NCBI RefSeq assembly: GCF_022654015.1
Contig: NZ_CP073063.1
Coordinates: forward strand, 372,001 to 436,000
Origin: Brevundimonas diminuta
GTDB taxonomy: Bacteria > Pseudomonadota > Alphaproteobacteria > Caulobacterales > Caulobacteraceae
Direction of reading: 5' to 3'
DNA: 64,000 nucleotides
Position 1 is the first letter of the stretch, and each line of letters starts with the position of its first letter. Shown piece after piece: positions 61,235 through 64,000 of the stretch. The position numbers and the translations under genes were made by a program. The notes under the pieces were generated by a model. The model was not told the origin of the DNA. It searched no databases and worked only from the letters and a program-made list of their open reading frames with translations.

Positions 61235-61467
61235 CGCTCGCATAGGTTATAGTGTCGAGCCGTCTTGGATTGTGACGCGCCGAAGGCTGGACGTTAACTA
61301 TTCTGTGCCTTGACGCCAAATTCATCTGTATCATCAAGGCCACGGTCTCGCCTTTGCTGATCGATACCGTCACGTTTCCGCCTCGACCTTATACGGCAAG
61401 GCTGGTAAGACCCGCGTAGGCGGTAGACCCGCCCCCTACTATAACAGAGGCGGAGGGATACCCCCCT

Positions 61468-62631
61468 ATGCGTATGAAGACTTTCGTGCTGGCCTCCAGC
61501 GCAGCGGCCGCCCTGGCCCTGTCGGCTGGTGCTGCGTCGGCGGAACCCAATGGCTGGTACGGCGCCATCGACGCCGGCTACCACATGATCGACGATATCA
61601 ACGCTGAATCGTCCACGACCGGCGCCAACTGGAACTGGGAAGTGAACGACGGTTGGGCGGCGTTCGCTCGCCTTGGCTACCGCTTCAACCCGAACTGGCG
61701 CGTTGAACTGGAAGGCGGCTACCGCTCGGGCGACATCGGCACCGTGCGCGCTGTCTCGGGCACGCAAGGCCTTTGCAACCTGACCCCGGCGACGGGCGGC
61801 TGCTTCTCGCCCGAAGGCGACATCGAATCCGCCACCCTGATGGCCAACGTCATCTATGACTTCGGCTTCGAATACTGGGGCGTTCGTCCGTTCGTCGGCC
61901 TCGGCGCCGGTGTGAACCGCGTCGACACCAACACGATCGGCGCCCTGCGCGCCAACCGTCTGGCCACCTTCGCCGCCGACGACACCTCGACCAAGTTCGC
62001 CGCTCAGGCGATCGCCGGTCTGGCCTGGGCCATCGGCGACCGCGCCAACATCGACCTGACCTACCGCTACCTGACGGGCGACGCCAACTTCGCCTCGACG
62101 ACGGCCGGTACGGGCGTGGGCGCCACGCAGTTCGGCGAATGGGACGGCGACTACGATCAGTCGCACACCGTGACCCTGGGTCTGCGCTACAGCTTCGGTG
62201 CGGAAGATGCTCCCCCGCCGCCGCCGCCTCCCCCGCCCCCGCCCCCGCCGCCTCCTCCGCCCCCGCCGCCGCCTCCGCCGGTCGCTCAGACCCCGATGCC
62301 TCGCCAGTTCGTCGTCTACTTCGACTGGGATCGCTCGGACCTGACCGCAGAAGCCCGCTCGGTGGTGACGCAGGCCGCCAACTACGCCAAGTCGGGTCGT
62401 CCGACGCGCGTCCTGATCGTCGGCTACACCGACACCTCGGGTTCGGCCGCCTATAACCTGGGTCTGTCCAACCGTCGTTCGCGCACCGTCGCGGACGCGC
62501 TGGTCGCCTCGGGAGTCAACGGCGGCGTCATCGCCCTCGACGGCAAGGGCGAGACCAACCTGGCCAAGCCGACCGCCGACGGTGTGCGCGAACCGCTCAA
62601 CCGTCGCGCGACCATCGATATCAACTTCTAA
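61468..62631 (+). CDS. OmpA family porin with 23-residue proline linker
   Basis: 387 residues. Signal (about 1-26, ASA), an N-terminal 8-strand beta-barrel (about 27-245, GWYGAIDAGYHM... RYSFG), a run of 23 consecutive Pro (codons 62212-62280), then an OmpA/peptidoglycan-binding domain (FVVYFDWDRSDLTAEA, GYTDTSGSAAYNLGLSNRRS). An outer-membrane protein that anchors to the cell wall. RBS-like GGCGGAGGGATA precedes the ATG. Confidence 0.95.
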   Translation: MRMKTFVLASSAAAALALSAGAASAEPNGWYGAIDAGYHMIDDINAESSTTGANWNWEVNDGWAAFARLGYRFNPNWRVELEGGYRSGDIGTVRAVSGTQGLCNLTPATGGCFSPEGDIESATLMANVIYDFGFEYWGVRPFVGLGAGVNRVDTNTIGALRANRLATFAADDTSTKFAAQAIAGLAWAIGDRANIDLTYRYLTGDANFASTTAGTGVGATQFGEWDGDYDQSHTVTLGLRYSFGAEDAPPPPPPPPPPPPPPPPPPPPPPPVAQTPMPRQFVVYFDWDRSDLTAEARSVVTQAANYAKSGRPTRVLIVGYTDTSGSAAYNLGLSNRRSRTVADALVASGVNGGVIALDGKGETNLAKPTADGVREPLNRRATIDINF

Positions 62632-62641
62632 GACTTTCAGG

Positions 62642-62668
62642 AGCCGATCTGGTTCGTCCGGATCGGCT
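62642..62668 (+). other. Hairpin just after the ompA stop
   Basis: Stem AGCCGATC / GATCGGCT around an 11-nt loop, without a clear T-tract. It precedes the strong terminator and may add mRNA 3' stability. Confidence 0.5.
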
Positions 62669-62696
62669 TCAACCTTCGAAGTTGTCGAAAGACAGA

Positions 62697-62730
62697 ACGC
62701 CGCTTCCGACAGGAAGCGGCGTTTTTCTTT
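62697..62730 (+). terminator. Intrinsic terminator of the OmpA-like gene
   Basis: Perfect 11-bp stem ACGCCGCTTCC / GGAAGCGGCGT with GACA loop, then TTTTCTTT. It is 66 bp after the ompA stop. Confidence 0.95.
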
Positions 62731-62767
62731 GCGCCGTCTCACTACTGCGTGACGCGTCTACGCAGAG

Positions 62768-62796
62768 AAAAGGGCGACGCCTCGCGACGCCGCCCT
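62768..62796 (-). terminator. Minus-strand terminator for the OmpA-like lipoprotein
   Basis: Stem AGGGCG / CGCCCT (62771-62796) with a partly paired interior, followed on the minus strand by TTTTCTCT. It lies 26 bp after the minus gene stop, back to back with the + strand terminator. Confidence 0.65.
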
Positions 62797-62821
62797 CAAG
62801 CATTCTGATTTTTGACGCCGA

Positions 62822-63496
62822 TCAGCCGGTGAACGGACGGATCAGGATCTCGACCCGGCGGTTCTGCGCCTTGCCTTCGGCGGTGGCGTTCGAGGCCACC
62901 GGGTTACGCGAGCTATTACCGGCGACGTAGAGGCGTTGGGCCAGAACGCCGCGGCGAACCAGTTCAGAGGCGACGCTGCTGGCGCGGCGCTCCGACAGGG
63001 GCTGGTTGATCGCGTCGCCGCCTGAAGAGTCGGTATGGCCGATCACGTCCACCGTCGACTGGTCGTACTGCTGCAGAACGCGGGCGACATCGTCCAGCAC
63101 CGGCAGGAAGCGCGGATCGATGGACGACTGGTTCGTAGCGAAGGTCACGTCCGACGGCATGCGCAGCACAAGCAGGTCGCCCTGACGCGCCACGCCCACG
63201 CCGGAACCGGACAGTTCGGCTTCCATCGCGCGTTGCTGACGATCCATATATTGACCGACCGCCGCGCCGCCCAGCGCGCCGATGCCGGCGCCGATCAGGG
63301 CGTTCTTGCGGCCCTGTTCGCCGTTCGAGGTGTTGGTCAGATAGCCGAGAACCGCGCCGCCCAACGCACCCGCGATGGCGCCGGTCCCGGTGTTGTTGCG
63401 AACCGGACCCGAACGATAGGGGTCGGTGGTGGTGCAGGCGGCTGCCCCCAGCAGGGCGGCGATGGAAACACTGGCGACGATGAACTTGGCGCGCAT
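62822..63496 (-). CDS. OmpA-domain lipoprotein with glycine-zipper (YiaD-like)
   Basis: 224 residues. Lipobox LGAAACT (Cys about residue 21), then a Gly-zipper region AGALGGAVLGYL ... GAGIGALGGAAVG, and an OmpA/Pal-like C-terminal domain (VDVIGHTDSSGG, LSERRASSVASELVRRG). It anchors the outer membrane to peptidoglycan. It is a second OmpA-domain gene convergent with the porin. Confidence 0.93.
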   Translation of the reverse strand: MRAKFIVASVSIAALLGAAACTTTDPYRSGPVRNNTGTGAIAGALGGAVLGYLTNTSNGEQGRKNALIGAGIGALGGAAVGQYMDRQQRAMEAELSGSGVGVARQGDLLVLRMPSDVTFATNQSSIDPRFLPVLDDVARVLQQYDQSTVDVIGHTDSSGGDAINQPLSERRASSVASELVRRGVLAQRLYVAGNSSRNPVASNATAEGKAQNRRVEILIRPFTG

Positions 63497-63668
63497 GGAA
63501 TAGTCCCTTTCTTTTGAGCGATCTGGCGCGGAAACGTGCGCTTACTGTGAAGGTTCCAATCTGTACGAGGCATGAATGCCTTCCACGTCCGCACGCACCA
63601 TGACCCTGACAAGGCCGCCGATTAGGCGTATGGGAACCGCCGCACACCCCCAAATCGAGGACGACGCC

Positions 63669-64000
63669 GTGAGCGTGACCCAGACGGACCATACGACCGA
63701 CCGCGCCATTCAGCCGGTTTCGATGACGCAGTACGACGCCGATTTTCAAGAGTTCAGCGACGCATTGGGCGCGTCCTTCTCCCGCTATGGCTTCGCTGTC
63801 GTCGCCGACCATGGTCTGGATGAGGCGCGCATCACCGCAGCCATCGACGACGCCAAGGCCTTCTTCGCCCTGCCGGAAGAGGTGAAGCGTCAGTATCACC
63901 AGCCCGGTACCGGCGGCGCGCGCGGCTTGACCCCGTTCGGGGTCGAGGCGGCCAAGGACGCCAAAACGGTCGATCTGAAGGAATTCTGGCACGTCGGCCG
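63669..64000 (+). CDS. 2OG-Fe(II) oxygenase, isopenicillin N synthase family (3' truncated by window)
   Basis: First ~110 residues only; the frame runs off the window. DIOX_N-type domain with YGFAVVADHGLDEARI and FFALPEEVKRQYH, then DLKEFWHVGR at the edge. Starts possible at ATG 63630, GTG 63669 or ATG 63723; I chose GTG 63669 because GAGGA lies about 9 bp upstream. The iron-binding HxD...H is beyond the window. Confidence 0.85.
   Translation, partial: MSVTQTDHTTDRAIQPVSMTQYDADFQEFSDALGASFSRYGFAVVADHGLDEARITAAIDDAKAFFALPEEVKRQYHQPGTGGARGLTPFGVEAAKDAKTVDLKEFWHVG

Overview
The window reads as chromosome of a GC-rich alphaproteobacterium of the Caulobacteraceae, most likely Brevundimonas or a close relative. 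This rests on the coding style (strong third-position G/C), a very large GdhZ-type NAD-glutamate dehydrogenase, the sdhC-D-A-B order, coaBC next to dut, rbfA-truB-rpsO-pnp in one run, OmpA-like proteins with a long proline linker, and a CtrA-like half-site pair upstream of ftsK. The genus is an inference; no rRNA is present. I see no tRNA, CRISPR array, prophage, transposase or plasmid gene, so this is core chromosome.

Layout. 1-12.7 kb: C-terminal part of secA, a kynureninase-like PLP enzyme, an anchored hypothetical, gdhZ, a universal stress protein, mltA with a Tim44-like gene, secB and an EamA transporter. 12.7-17.4 kb: dut-coaBC, a lipoprotein, a HAD phosphatase, a PilZ protein, a glycerate-kinase-like P-loop kinase and a [2Fe-2S] ferredoxin. 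17.4-21 kb: sdhBADC (complex II). 21-31 kb: a secreted hypothetical, pirin, alaS, two tandem DUF2939 genes, icd, a DUF2945/DUF1176 cluster and a thioredoxin-reductase-like flavoprotein. 31-39.3 kb: two tandem DUF885 hydrolases, then pnp-rpsO-truB-rbfA. 39.3-51.5 kb: envelope genes (DUF2459, lolA), ftsK, a UbiH-like hydroxylase, a SirB1-like protein, yraN-rsmI-maeB, dapF and a K+ channel with a C-terminal zinc ribbon. 51.6-64 kb: two tandem S9 peptidases, a DUF1223 protein, a phosphotransferase, glpK, a threonine/serine dehydratase, a MaoC hydratase, two OmpA-domain proteins and the start of a 2OG-Fe(II) oxygenase.

Functionally the window mixes central carbon and nitrogen metabolism (GdhZ, Icd, complex II, malic enzyme, GlpK) with protein export (SecA, SecB, LolA), cell division and envelope (FtsK, MltA, OmpA), and translation or RNA decay (AlaS, RpsO, TruB, RbfA, RsmI, Pnp). 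Genes are packed tightly, with many 1-4 bp start/stop overlaps.

The most unusual signal is a family of short (about 30-40 bp) palindromic elements. Seven clear copies share a core ending in GCTTG or ACTTG and are closed by flanking arms that differ between copies but stay complementary within each copy. All seven lie in the same orientation on the given strand, whatever the direction of the neighbouring genes. Six are intergenic, two of them bracketing truB. One lies in frame inside glpK and encodes an extra loop that other GlpK proteins lack. Longer C/G-rich inverted repeats (two of one type, one of another) also occur. Complex II here appears to lack both usual heme-b histidines.
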